In this document: positions 35,982-44,528 of the stretch, piece by piece
Position numbering within the stretch: position 1 is the first letter of the stretch
Layout of the letters: each line of letters opens with the position of its first letter
Source: JAJRPT01 sp964465945
GTDB lineage: Bacteria; Bacteroidota; Ignavibacteria; Kapaibacteriales; UBA2268
NCBI GenBank assembly: GCA_964465945.1
Contig: CAYXMM010000004.1
Span: 186,001 to 250,000 of the forward strand
Direction of reading: 5' to 3'
Length of the DNA: 64,000 nt
The notes under the pieces: generated by a model
What the model saw: only the letters and a program-made list of their open reading frames with translations
Told to the model about the DNA's origin: nothing
Databases searched by the model: none
Program-made: the position numbers and the translations under genes

Positions 35982-38148
35982 TAGAAATATTAATAATTAA
36001 TTTATTGTTTTTACTATAAAAATTAGATTCTATAGTTCCACCTGTTGTCCATAACTCGAATAAATTCATATTCCATTTACTTTCTAAATCTGATGACGAA
36101 CCGAAATTCATCATTAAAGAATTTGAGTTACTTTTAATATCAAAAAACAAGAATGTATTGTTTAAAATATTACTATTATTATAGTTATAAAAATATTTTA
36201 AACTATTAAATCCACCTTGCATATTTTGCAAATTTAAAGAAATTATTTCTTTTTTTGTATAGTACGTCAATATATGAGGGATTTTAAATTCTTCCTGTAT
36301 TGAATTTGGAAATTTTAATTGTTTAAATGATTCAATTAGTATTTTTTTAATTTCAACATTTATTTTTATATTTTCTAATAAGTTAGATAGAAGTTTATCT
36401 TTGTATTCTGGAACAGAAAAAATCAATTTCGCAGTTTGGACATTGTATTTTGTTGATAAATAGTGGGTAATAAAATTATCCACAATTAATTTGAAGTTTC
36501 GACTATTTTGAGAACTTAGATCATCTAAGAAATCCCATTTTTTAAGTTTCCCAATCAAATTGTCCTTTTTTTGTGAATATTTTCTTGTATAAAGAACTGA
36601 AACTATATCATTCAAGTATAATGATGCAATAACATTTTTATTATCATTACTAATTAATTTTAAGTCTGTTAAACTGAAATTATGTGCATCAGATATTAAT
36701 TCGTTTAATCTATTGTAAATAATCGTGTTATTTGATAAACTTGATGTGAAATTATTTGGGAAATAAGTTATAGAATTTAATGTGTCTCTACTTCTATTGC
36801 TAATTTTAAAAAGTGAATCTGATTTACTAAAATGAAGGTCGTATTTTATCAAAGAGTCATTTTTATACTCAATATAAGATTTAGAATTTCCTTGATATTG
36901 ATATTTAAAATCATTTTTTAGTAATAATTTATTTATATAATACGAAATCCAATTATTTTGGCTTGTTCTTGGTTTTATTGAAATTACAAATTTTCTTAAT
37001 TTTTCATAATAATTTACTATTTTGGTATTTGAATCAATTGAATAAGAATAAATAAGTTTTTGATTTAAAGGGGCTTGAATTGTGTCTATACTAATTTGAA
37101 GCTTAGAATGAGAAGAATTTTGTAAATTGTTATATGTGCTATTTTTATCATTTACATCATATAATCCTATTTCAAAATAATCATAATTATTTCTTAAAGT
37201 TGAAAAAACATAATTATTATTTCGTCTTACAATATTAGGCGTCAAGTTTCCTATATCATAAATTGCTATTTGGTTTTTACCATTAATATTTGCAGAAACA
37301 CAATATTCTCCGTAATTTAGAAATGTTTTAGAGATGTTAGTATATGAGAATAAGTAGCTTTTAGAGTTTTTTAATGCGTAAAATGGTTCTATACTACTAC
37401 TTTGCATTATTGATATCATATCAATAAAACTAAAAATCTCATAAATATATTTTAAATCTCCATAAGTGTATTTTCTTGTTGCAATATCATTAACCTCATC
37501 AACATCTACCTTTATTTTTAAGTCTTCAACAAGTCTTAATGTCTTTGATTTGCCTAAATTTATAATACTCATTAAAAGAAACAACTTTTCTTTAACTATG
37601 TTATTTTTCTGTAATTTGTATAATTCATCTAATAATAAAATATCGTTAATTGTAAATTTCTTTAATGAATTATTTGTTAAACCCAATTCGTAAGGTAATG
37701 AGTTTTTATTTTCAGTTATATACTTGTTTATACCATCAATGAACTTTTTAAGAAATTTGTGAGATTGGCTATCTAAATAAAAAGTATTTTGATGTGCAAT
37801 ACTTCTTAAGTTTATATCTCTCATAAACTTGTCAAATTTTAAATAATCCATACTTAAAAATTCTGATAATTCACCTTTAGCTATTCTCCTCTGTAGTTCT
37901 AACTGAAGCAATCTATCTTTTGCTTGAATATAACCCAAACTATAAAAGTAATCCTCATAATTATCACAAACAATATACGGAATACCATACTCATTTCTAT
38001 AAATATTGACTTGCCTGCTAATATCATTTGATTTTATTAAATGAACATCATCAGGATTTTTAGTGAATGTTCCTTGTATTAGCAATATTACAATAATTAT
38101 TAATACAAGTGAAATTATATAGAAGTAAAATTTTGGTTTTAAAGCCAT
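35971..38148 (-). CDS. Penicillin-acylase-family (S45) protein, nucleophile apparently lost
   Basis: The 725-residue protein has a membrane anchor (FYFYIISLVLIIIVILLI) and the alpha-chain start of S45 Ntn hydrolases: VNIYRNEYGIPYIVCDNYED, LGYIQAKDRLLQLELQRRIA, GELSEFL. Where active members have the autocleavage and nucleophile block GSNNW followed by ANDPHL, this one reads NYGEYCVSAN (278-287) and IYDIGNL (296-302). No Ser, Thr or Cys is at the expected first position, so self-cleavage and amidase activity are doubtful. The C-terminal half diverges strongly and is rich in Asn, Ser and Lys. It overlaps its neighbours by 10 and 11 bp. Confidence 0.72.
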   Translation of the reverse strand: MALKPKFYFYIISLVLIIIVILLIQGTFTKNPDDVHLIKSNDISRQVNIYRNEYGIPYIVCDNYEDYFYSLGYIQAKDRLLQLELQRRIAKGELSEFLSMDYLKFDKFMRDINLRSIAHQNTFYLDSQSHKFLKKFIDGINKYITENKNSLPYELGLTNNSLKKFTINDILLLDELYKLQKNNIVKEKLFLLMSIINLGKSKTLRLVEDLKIKVDVDEVNDIATRKYTYGDLKYIYEIFSFIDMISIMQSSSIEPFYALKNSKSYLFSYTNISKTFLNYGEYCVSANINGKNQIAIYDIGNLTPNIVRRNNNYVFSTLRNNYDYFEIGLYDVNDKNSTYNNLQNSSHSKLQISIDTIQAPLNQKLIYSYSIDSNTKIVNYYEKLRKFVISIKPRTSQNNWISYYINKLLLKNDFKYQYQGNSKSYIEYKNDSLIKYDLHFSKSDSLFKISNRSRDTLNSITYFPNNFTSSLSNNTIIYNRLNELISDAHNFSLTDLKLISNDNKNVIASLYLNDIVSVLYTRKYSQKKDNLIGKLKKWDFLDDLSSQNSRNFKLIVDNFITHYLSTKYNVQTAKLIFSVPEYKDKLLSNLLENIKINVEIKKILIESFKQLKFPNSIQEEFKIPHILTYYTKKEIISLNLQNMQGGFNSLKYFYNYNNSNILNNTFLFFDIKSNSNSLMMNFGSSSDLESKWNMNLFELWTTGGTIESNFYSKNNKLIINISNEN

Positions 38149-39137
38149 TTGTTCTCTTTATACCATTTTATTGTTTCTTCAAATGCAGTTTCTATATTCA
38201 CAAAGTTATCATACTTAAGTTTCTCTCTCACTTTTGTATTATCACAAATCCAATATTGTTGAGTGAAGTCTCTCGCCTTATCTACATTAAATATTGGGGT
38301 TATACCAAATATTTTTGAAAAATATGAGTTGATAAAACCTAAAATAAAAACTAAGAAATGAGGTAACCTTAGATTCACAAATAACTTTTTATTTAGTTTC
38401 TTTTTTAATATGTCCATTATTTGAATCCAACTATAATACTTAGTATTTGATAGGAAAAACACCTCTTTAAATGCAACTGGGTTATTAATTGAAAGATTTA
38501 CAACATTAATAATATCTTGAGAGTACACTAATGAAAGATATTTTTTATTAAATCCAATTAAACTACCAAGCCCAATATTTGCAATTTTAAAAATTGAGTA
38601 AATTGCTTTATCTCTTGGTCCAAACACAGCAGGCAGGCGAAAGATTGTATAATTCAACCAATCTTTTTGACTTTCAATGTACTCTTCTGCTTCTGCTTTT
38701 GAACGTCCATAATTTGTTATTGGTTTTCTAATAGACTCTTCATTTACTGCTTTTTCCAATGACTTCGATGGACCAACAGCTGTTAAACTGCTTATAAAAA
38801 TGAATTGTTTAAAATTATTATTTGTTTTTAATGCGCTTATTAAATTTATTGTTGATTGTACATTTGATTTATAAAAATAATCATAATTCTTTCCAAATAA
38901 AGCACCAGCACAATGTATTATTATTTCAATTTCTTTTAATTTCTCAGATAAATCTTTAATATCGTAAAGATTTACATTAATGATTTTTGCTTGTTTATTA
39001 ATATTACTGACATTACTTTCGCTTCTTGCAATTACAAACACTTGATGTCCTTCTTCGACAAACTTATCTGTTATATGACTTCCAATAAACCCAGTTGCAC
39101 CTGTTATCCCAATTTTCATATTATTCTCAATTTTCAT
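38139..39137 (-). CDS. NAD-dependent epimerase/dehydratase (extended SDR)
   Basis: The 332-residue Rossmann protein has the cofactor motif GITGATGFIGSHI at the start, the Ser/Thr of the active site in FISSLTAVGPS and the catalytic Tyr-Lys in NYGRSKAEAEEYI. C-terminal DNTKVREKLKYDN and FEETIKWYKENKWL are usual for sugar-nucleotide and sterol-type family members. Substrate unknown; nucleotide-sugar or hydroxysteroid-like compounds are possible. It overlaps the hybrid kinase by 11 bp and the S45 gene by 10 bp. Confidence 0.85.
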   Translation of the reverse strand: MKIENNMKIGITGATGFIGSHITDKFVEEGHQVFVIARSESNVSNINKQAKIINVNLYDIKDLSEKLKEIEIIIHCAGALFGKNYDYFYKSNVQSTINLISALKTNNNFKQFIFISSLTAVGPSKSLEKAVNEESIRKPITNYGRSKAEAEEYIESQKDWLNYTIFRLPAVFGPRDKAIYSIFKIANIGLGSLIGFNKKYLSLVYSQDIINVVNLSINNPVAFKEVFFLSNTKYYSWIQIMDILKKKLNKKLFVNLRLPHFLVFILGFINSYFSKIFGITPIFNVDKARDFTQQYWICDNTKVREKLKYDNFVNIETAFEETIKWYKENKWL

Positions 39138-40209
39138 TTAATAAAGGAAAAAATAATTTTACATTAGTAAATTCACCCTTTTCAGAGTTAATTTCAAATT
39201 TAATATTTAATGCTTTTGCAATCATTTTGATAATTGTAATCCCAATTCCTATACCTTGTTGTTCGTTTGTTTTTCTGTCAAACTGTACCAAACTATCAAT
39301 GTGAATGATTTGTTCTTTACTTATTCCAATACCAAAATCAGTAAATTCCAGTAAATATGAATCTTCAAGAATTTGTCCAACAATGTTAATTTTTTGACCT
39401 GGAAAAGAAAATTTAATACAATTTGAAATAATTTCATTCAAGCAATTCAATAGTAATCTTCTTGAAGAAATAAGTACAACCGGATTTATGTCAATTATGA
39501 AATCAAACTTTCTATCTGAGTTTAAAATTAATGAGTTATACGATTCATTTACTAAATCTTGAATCGAAATTACTTCTTCTATAATAGTATCAACTTTTAA
39601 ATTAGTTAACTCATTAAATATTATAAACTTCTCTATTGAGTTTTTTAATCTAATTGATGATAAATAAATGATGTTATGAAATTCTTTAAGTTCAGATTCT
39701 TCGTAACTATCTGATTCTTGAAGTAATAAACTAACAGTTCCAATAATCCCATTTAAAGGAGTTAGCATTTCATGTGGAATTGTCAGGTTTAAAGCATTTT
39801 GGATTTCATCATTTTTCTTCCTAATCAAACTATCAATCTTTTCTTTTTTAATTAGTTTATTATGAACTGTTTGCGTTATTTCATTAATATCAAATGGCTT
39901 AGTAATATAATCATCTGCGCCAAGTTTTAATCCATAAACAATATCTTTCATATTAACTAAACCTGAAAGAAAGATGAATGGAACAGTTAAATAATTTGGA
40001 TTTTCTTTTAATTTTGTTATGACTTGGTAACCATCAACCCTTGGCATTTCAATATCACAAATCACTATATCATATTGATTTGAGTCTGATTTTTCAATTC
40101 CCTCAAAGCCATCTTTTGCTTCATCAATGATAAAATTTTCAGACAAGAAAATTTCTCTTATCGAATCTCTGATTAATTTATCATCATCTATTATTAGTAA
40201 TCTTATCAT
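39127..40209 (-). CDS. Hybrid REC-HisKA-HATPase histidine kinase
   Basis: The 360-residue soluble kinase starts with a receiver (1-120: LLIIDDDKLIR, the phospho-Asp in VICDIEMPRVDG, DYITKPFDIN), followed by the dimerisation helices with the phospho-His in NLTIPHEMLTPLNGI (~H151) and an ATP-binding domain with N box NEIISNCIKFS, G1 DFGIGIS and G2 QQGIGIGI. All key residues are present, so unlike the regulator at 6808 it should be active. There is no membrane segment; input must be through the N-terminal receiver. It heads the leftward run that also encodes a lone receiver. Confidence 0.9.
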   Translation of the reverse strand: MIRLLIIDDDKLIRDSIREIFLSENFIIDEAKDGFEGIEKSDSNQYDIVICDIEMPRVDGYQVITKLKENPNYLTVPFIFLSGLVNMKDIVYGLKLGADDYITKPFDINEITQTVHNKLIKKEKIDSLIRKKNDEIQNALNLTIPHEMLTPLNGIIGTVSLLLQESDSYEESELKEFHNIIYLSSIRLKNSIEKFIIFNELTNLKVDTIIEEVISIQDLVNESYNSLILNSDRKFDFIIDINPVVLISSRRLLLNCLNEIISNCIKFSFPGQKINIVGQILEDSYLLEFTDFGIGISKEQIIHIDSLVQFDRKTNEQQGIGIGITIIKMIAKALNIKFEINSEKGEFTNVKLFFPLLNEN

Positions 40210-40231
40210 TCAAAAATTATAATTTTAAAAG

Positions 40232-40239
40232 CAAATTTA
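40232..40239 (-). promoter_or_regulatory. Candidate -7 element (TAAATTTG) of the hybrid kinase run
   Basis: On the minus strand TAAATTTG matches TAnnTTTG exactly, 22 bases before the kinase ATG, inside the 114-base divergent gap to the ABC-F gene. No good -33 box is seen. Confidence 0.45.
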
Positions 40240-40293
40240 TGAAAATGTTTTCAAAAAATTTGATTTCAATTTTTTCCTTAACGTGTAAGTCCT

Positions 40294-40301
40294 TAGTTTT
40301 G
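40294..40301 (+). promoter_or_regulatory. Candidate -7 element (TAGTTTTG) of the ABC-F gene
   Basis: TAGTTTTG matches TAnnTTTG exactly and ends 22 bases before the ATG at 40324. Together with the leftward element at 40232-40239 it makes the gap a divergent promoter pair. Confidence 0.45.
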
Positions 40302-40323
40302 TAAAAAAATTTTTGGAAATGTT

Positions 40324-41949
40324 ATGATTACTTTAAGCAATTTAAGCTTACAATTTGGAAAAAGAGTTCTATTTAAAGATGTAGATATTAAATTCACTCC
40401 TGGTAATTGTTATGGAATAATAGGAGCAAATGGAGCTGGGAAGTCTACCCTATTTAAAATTATTACTGGTGAACAAGACCCTACAACAGGACAAGTATTT
40501 ATTGAACCAGGTAAACGGCTTTCTATATTAGAGCAGGATCAATTCAAATATAATGATTATCAGGTTTTAGAAGCTGTAATTATGGGAAATAAATCCTTGT
40601 GGTCATTAATGATTGAAAGGAATGAGTTATATTCTAAAACTGAATTTACTGAAGAAGAAGGGAATAGAATTGCTGAAGTAGAATCAGAGTTTGCTGAGCA
40701 AAATGGTTATGAAGCAGAATCAGAAGCTGCAACTTTGTTAAATGGTTTAGGACTTGGTGATGATTATTTAGATAAAAAAATGAGTGATTTAGAATCAGGT
40801 GAAAAAGTTAGAGTTCTATTAGCACAAGCATTGTTTGGTAATCCTGATATTTTATTACTTGATGAGCCAACAAATAATTTAGATATTGCTTCAATCGAAT
40901 GGCTTGAAAACTTTCTTTATAAATTTGACAATCTTGTTTTAGTGATTTCTCACGATAGACATTTTTTAAATCAAGTTTGTACACATATAGCAGATATTGA
41001 TTTTGCTCAAATTAGGACTTTCGCGGGGAATTATAGTTTTTGGTATCAAGCAGTAGAATTAGCTAGTAAACAACTAAAAGACCAGCAAAAGAAAAATGAA
41101 GATAAAGCAAAAGAACTTAAAGAATTTATCCAAAGGTTTAGTGCAAATGCTTCAAAAGCAAGGCAAGCTACTTCTAGACGTAAGTTGTTAGATAAACTAT
41201 CATTGGAAGATTTACCTAAGACTTCAAGAAGATTTCCATATATTGAATTTAAGCCAGAAAGAGAATGCGGAAACATTATATTAAATATTGAAAATTTAAG
41301 CAAAACTATTGATGGTCAAGTCCTATTTAAAGACTTAAATTTAACTGTGAATGACAAAGACAAAATTGCTTTCCTATCTGAAAATGATTTGGCTATTACT
41401 ACCCTTTTCGAGATACTAAATGGTAATTTAGAACCTGATACAGGAAAATTTGAATGGGGTGTTACTATAACTAAAAGTTATATAGCAAGAGAAAATGATG
41501 ACGAATTTACTACTGGACACAAAATAACTGATTGGTTACGTCAATATTCCAAAGAAACCGATGAAACATTTATTAGAAGTTTTTTAGGTAGGATGTTGTT
41601 TTCTCAAGAAGAGGCAAATAAAACAACAAATGTGCTTTCAGGAGGTGAAAAGGTTAGGTGTATGCTTTCAAAAATGATGTTATCAGGTGCAAATGTATTG
41701 ATTATGGATGACCCGACAAATCATTTAGATTTAGAAGCAATTACTTCATTAAATACAGCACTTGAAAGTTATTCACAAGTTATTTTGTTTTATTCTCATG
41801 ACCATCAGCTTATTCAAACAACGGCTAATAGAATAGTTGAATTAACTCCAAATGGAATTATTGATAAAATGACTTTCTATGATGATTACATAAAAGATGA
41901 AGAAATTTCTAAACGAAAAGAAGAATTATATGGAGCCGTATCTATATAA
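40324..41949 (+). CDS. ABC-F ATPase, YbiT subfamily
   Basis: The 541-residue protein has two ATP-binding cassettes and no membrane part, the plan of ABC-F translation factors acting at the ribosomal E site. It lines up with E. coli YbiT over its length, including the linker (RFSANASKARQATSRRKLLDKL). Cassette 1 is complete: GANGAGKST (34-42), LLLDEPTNNLD, SHDRHF. Cassette 2 has LSGGEKVRCML and LIMDDPTNHLD, but its P-loop reads SENDLAITT (352-360), with Ile where the ATP-binding Lys belongs. The TrmH gene starts inside its last codons. Confidence 0.92.
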   Translation: MITLSNLSLQFGKRVLFKDVDIKFTPGNCYGIIGANGAGKSTLFKIITGEQDPTTGQVFIEPGKRLSILEQDQFKYNDYQVLEAVIMGNKSLWSLMIERNELYSKTEFTEEEGNRIAEVESEFAEQNGYEAESEAATLLNGLGLGDDYLDKKMSDLESGEKVRVLLAQALFGNPDILLLDEPTNNLDIASIEWLENFLYKFDNLVLVISHDRHFLNQVCTHIADIDFAQIRTFAGNYSFWYQAVELASKQLKDQQKKNEDKAKELKEFIQRFSANASKARQATSRRKLLDKLSLEDLPKTSRRFPYIEFKPERECGNIILNIENLSKTIDGQVLFKDLNLTVNDKDKIAFLSENDLAITTLFEILNGNLEPDTGKFEWGVTITKSYIARENDDEFTTGHKITDWLRQYSKETDETFIRSFLGRMLFSQEEANKTTNVLSGGEKVRCMLSKMMLSGANVLIMDDPTNHLDLEAITSLNTALESYSQVILFYSHDHQLIQTTANRIVELTPNGIIDKMTFYDDYIKDEEISKRKEELYGAVSI

Positions 41950-42547
41950 ATCTAAAAGGCATAACTTTAGAAACGAAGATAGAAAGCAAAAAATTATTGA
42001 AGTACTAAGTAAAAAGCAAAATAATTTAAAAGTGATTCTTGAAGAGGTTCATGATTCGCATAATTTGTCTGCTGTGCTGAGAACCTGTGATGCTGTTGGA
42101 ATTTTAGATGTCGACGTTATTTATAGAGATGAACGACCACTAAGTTTAGGCAAAAAATCGTCTTCAAGCGCAGCAAAATGGGTTGATGTCAATTTATATA
42201 ATAATTTAGATGATTCATTTAATAAACATAAATCTTTAAATAGGAAAATCTTAACTACTTCATTATCTGAAAATAGTATTTCTATTTATGATATTGATTT
42301 TACTCAAGATATTGTGATAGTTTTCGGAAATGAAAAAGATGGTGTTAGCAAAGAAGCCGTTGAAAAAAGCGATGGAAATATTATTATTCCTCAATTAGGA
42401 ATGATACAAAGTTTAAATATTTCTGTAGCAGTTGCAATTACTTTATTCGAAGCGTTTAGACAAAGACAAAAGGCAGGTATGTTTGATAGAATTAACTTGC
42501 CTGAGGATATATATAATAATTACTTGAATAATTGGTTATATAAATAA
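41930..42547 (+). CDS. trmH: TrmH/SpoU-family RNA 2'-O-ribose methyltransferase
   Basis: This SPOUT-knot methyltransferase resembles TrmH, which methylates G18 of tRNA with S-adenosylmethionine. Seen are EEVHDSHNLSAVLRTCDAVG (motif 1 with the catalytic Arg), VFGNEKDGVSKEAVE (motif 2) and IPQLGMIQSLNISVAVAI (motif 3). I start at the ATG at 41930 (205 residues, MEPYLYKSKR), which has AAGAAG just upstream and overlaps the ABC-F gene by 20 bp; the ATG at 41897 would add 11 residues that look like read-through of the overlap. Confidence 0.9.
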   Translation: MEPYLYKSKRHNFRNEDRKQKIIEVLSKKQNNLKVILEEVHDSHNLSAVLRTCDAVGILDVDVIYRDERPLSLGKKSSSSAAKWVDVNLYNNLDDSFNKHKSLNRKILTTSLSENSISIYDIDFTQDIVIVFGNEKDGVSKEAVEKSDGNIIIPQLGMIQSLNISVAVAITLFEAFRQRQKAGMFDRINLPEDIYNNYLNNWLYK

Positions 42548-42596
42548 CTTTATAAGTTCTTATTCGTCATTAATATTCATTTTATTTAGGATTAGT

Positions 42597-43868
42597 ATGA
42601 AAATTATAATTTTCTCATTTTTATTATTTACAATAAGTACGTTTTCTCAAAATTTACAAAACTCTATAAAGTTTTATAATAGTGGAAACTATAAATCAGC
42701 AATTACAGGTCTTAAAAAAGTAATAGAAAAAGATAAAGAAAATTCAAAAGCATATTACTACTTAGGTATGTGTTATATGATGCTTGAAGATGGCGATAAA
42801 GCAATTGAAAATCTTTCTTTAAGTATTCAAAAAGACAATAAATTTGCAGATGCTTATAACTCTCGTGGTCTTGCTTATGGATTTGTTGGTCAAACAGAAA
42901 TGTCCTTAGAAGATTTTGATAGAGCTATAATTGTTGACCCAAATTTTTCAGAAGCATATCTAAATAGGGCGACTGCTCACTCGAGTTTAGGTCATATAGA
43001 CCAAGCAATATCAGATTTTTCAGAAGCTTTAAAATTGGATCCTAAAAACCCTTCGATATATTATCAAAGAGGACAGTTATATTTATCACAATCTAAAAAT
43101 GATGAGGCAATAAGTGATTTAAAACAATCAATTGAACTTGGACTTAAAAACAGCGATACTTATTTTGAATTAGGGAATTCTTATTATGCAAGTAAGCAAT
43201 GGCAAAATGCTATAGATTCTTATACTGAATCATTGTTATTAAATCCAAAAAATGATAAATCAATTAATAATAGAGCAATGGCTTACGATAAAATCGGTGA
43301 TTCAAAAAAAGCAGAAGCTGATAGAGTAAAACTTGAGAAAATGGCAGGTGTAAAATTTACACCATTTGAAAATATTAAATGGAAAACTTTTAAATCTTCG
43401 GATAATTCAATATCAATTGAACTTCCGAGTGATTGGTTTTTTTATGAATCTGAAAAATCAGTTGATAGAACTGAAATTCTAATTACACCTGTAAAATGGG
43501 ATAAAGAATCTGCTACTATTATGACTTCTGCTAATTTAGTAATGAATAGAAATATGGATAAATTATTTGGAATTTCTGATCCTAGCGATTTAATTAATTT
43601 CTGGAGTTCTTCAAATTCTAAAAACTCTGATAGTTATTTTTCTTATACTGTCGGCTCTCAAAGAATCAAAATGATTGGAGACTTTAATGCGAAAATTTTT
43701 AGAACAAACAGACAAGTAGAAGCAAATACTATTGCATACGAATCTTATGAAATTGCTGCGGCTAAAGAGAATGTTTTATTTTATGGTTATCTCCAATCTC
43801 CTGACAATCAATGGAGTTATTATGAAAAAATATTTGAGAAAGCAATTAAAACTTTAAAAATTCAATAA
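42597..43868 (+). CDS. Exported TPR protein with PsbP/MOG1-like C-terminal domain
   Basis: The 423-residue protein has a signal peptide (KIIIFSFLLFTISTFSQ) and about six tetratricopeptide repeats over residues ~20-250 (AYYYLGMCYMMLEDGDKAIE; AYNSRGLAYGFVGQTEMSLE; IYYQRGQLYLSQSKNDEAIS). Residues ~260-423 form a separate domain starting SDNSISIELPSDWFFYES, a pattern known from PsbP-like/MOG1-like folds. TPRs make it a periplasmic protein-protein scaffold; the partner is unknown. It stands 49 bp after trmH, and nuoC after it has its own candidate promoter. Confidence 0.82.
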   Translation: MKIIIFSFLLFTISTFSQNLQNSIKFYNSGNYKSAITGLKKVIEKDKENSKAYYYLGMCYMMLEDGDKAIENLSLSIQKDNKFADAYNSRGLAYGFVGQTEMSLEDFDRAIIVDPNFSEAYLNRATAHSSLGHIDQAISDFSEALKLDPKNPSIYYQRGQLYLSQSKNDEAISDLKQSIELGLKNSDTYFELGNSYYASKQWQNAIDSYTESLLLNPKNDKSINNRAMAYDKIGDSKKAEADRVKLEKMAGVKFTPFENIKWKTFKSSDNSISIELPSDWFFYESEKSVDRTEILITPVKWDKESATIMTSANLVMNRNMDKLFGISDPSDLINFWSSSNSKNSDSYFSYTVGSQRIKMIGDFNAKIFRTNRQVEANTIAYESYEIAAAKENVLFYGYLQSPDNQWSYYEKIFEKAIKTLKIQ

Positions 43869-43875
43869 TTATTCT

Positions 43876-43883
43876 TATTTTTG
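43876..43883 (+). promoter_or_regulatory. Candidate -7 element (TATTTTTG) of nuoC
   Basis: TATTTTTG matches TAnnTTTG in the 40-base gap after the TPR gene and ends 25 bases before the nuoC ATG at 43909. With the terminator at 44481 it would make nuoC a single-gene transcript. Confidence 0.45.
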
Positions 43884-43908
43884 AAACTAAGATATTTAGG
43901 AATTGAAA

Positions 43909-44457
43909 ATGAGTGAATTTCAAAATTCAATAAATAATAGAGAAGCAATAATTAATATTGCAAAAGAAATTACAAATGATGCCAGCGTTTATGTGCATCG
44001 TGAACAATTAACATTAACTGTTCCAAAAGATAAATATGTTGAAGTTGCAACTGCTTTAAAAACTCATCCATCTTCTGATTTTAATTTGTGTGTAGATATA
44101 ACTGCAATAGATTGGAATAAACCTTCAGGTCGGTTTGAAGTAGTTTGTGTCTTATACTCACTTTCAAAAAATCATAGAGTTAGATTAAAAACGACAGTAG
44201 AAGAAGATGATTGCACCTGTCCTACTTTGTCAAGCGTTTGGGAAAGTGCAAACTGGTATGAACGTGAGACTTATGATATGTATGGTATTAAGTTCACAAA
44301 TCATCCAGATATGAGAAGATTTTATATGCCTGAGGACTATGTTGACCCAGAAACAAATGAGCCAATTTACCCATTAAGAAAAGATTTTCCTTTAACAGGT
44401 ATACCAGGTTCCCTCCCACTTCCTCCATATCCTGAAAAATATGGCGAAGTTGAGTAA
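43909..44457 (+). CDS. nuoC: NADH-quinone oxidoreductase subunit C, orphan
   Basis: The 182-residue protein is the 30-kDa subunit of respiratory complex I, in the peripheral arm next to the NuoD quinone pocket. The family signature ERETYDMYGIKFTNHPDMRR is followed by PLRKDFPLTG. I start at ATG 43909 (MSEFQNS); the TTG two codons before is less likely. It is complete, but no other nuo gene is in the 64-kb window, whereas nuoC normally lies between nuoB and nuoD. It has its own candidate promoter and a strong terminator. Confidence 0.93.
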   Translation: MSEFQNSINNREAIINIAKEITNDASVYVHREQLTLTVPKDKYVEVATALKTHPSSDFNLCVDITAIDWNKPSGRFEVVCVLYSLSKNHRVRLKTTVEEDDCTCPTLSSVWESANWYERETYDMYGIKFTNHPDMRRFYMPEDYVDPETNEPIYPLRKDFPLTGIPGSLPLPPYPEKYGEVE

Positions 44458-44480
44458 AAAAAGTTCATAAATAATTTTTT

Positions 44481-44512
44481 AAAAAAAGGTGGAGTTAATC
44501 CATCTTTTTTTT
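44481..44512 (+). terminator. Rho-independent terminator after nuoC
   Basis: AAAGGTGGA (44485-44493) pairs with TCCATCTTT (44499-44507, one G-T pair) around a 5-base loop and continues into a T run to 44512. The end of the T run touches the -7 element of cdaA. Confidence 0.82.
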
Positions 44513-44519
44513 ATATTTG
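44512..44519 (+). promoter_or_regulatory. Candidate -7 element (TATATTTG) of cdaA
   Basis: TATATTTG matches TAnnTTTG and ends only 9 bases before the cdaA ATG at 44529, so the mRNA would have a leader of a few bases and no Shine-Dalgarno. The -33 region would lie within the nuoC terminator hairpin. Confidence 0.45.
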
Positions 44520-44528
44520 TAATCTAAA

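Noticed and set aside
36476..36484. Perfect DnaA-box sequence TTATCCACA, considered as part of an origin together with dnaN
   Set aside because: It is a single copy inside a coding region 22 kb away from dnaN. The gap before dnaN (13204-13303) has no such box, and dnaA is not in the window.
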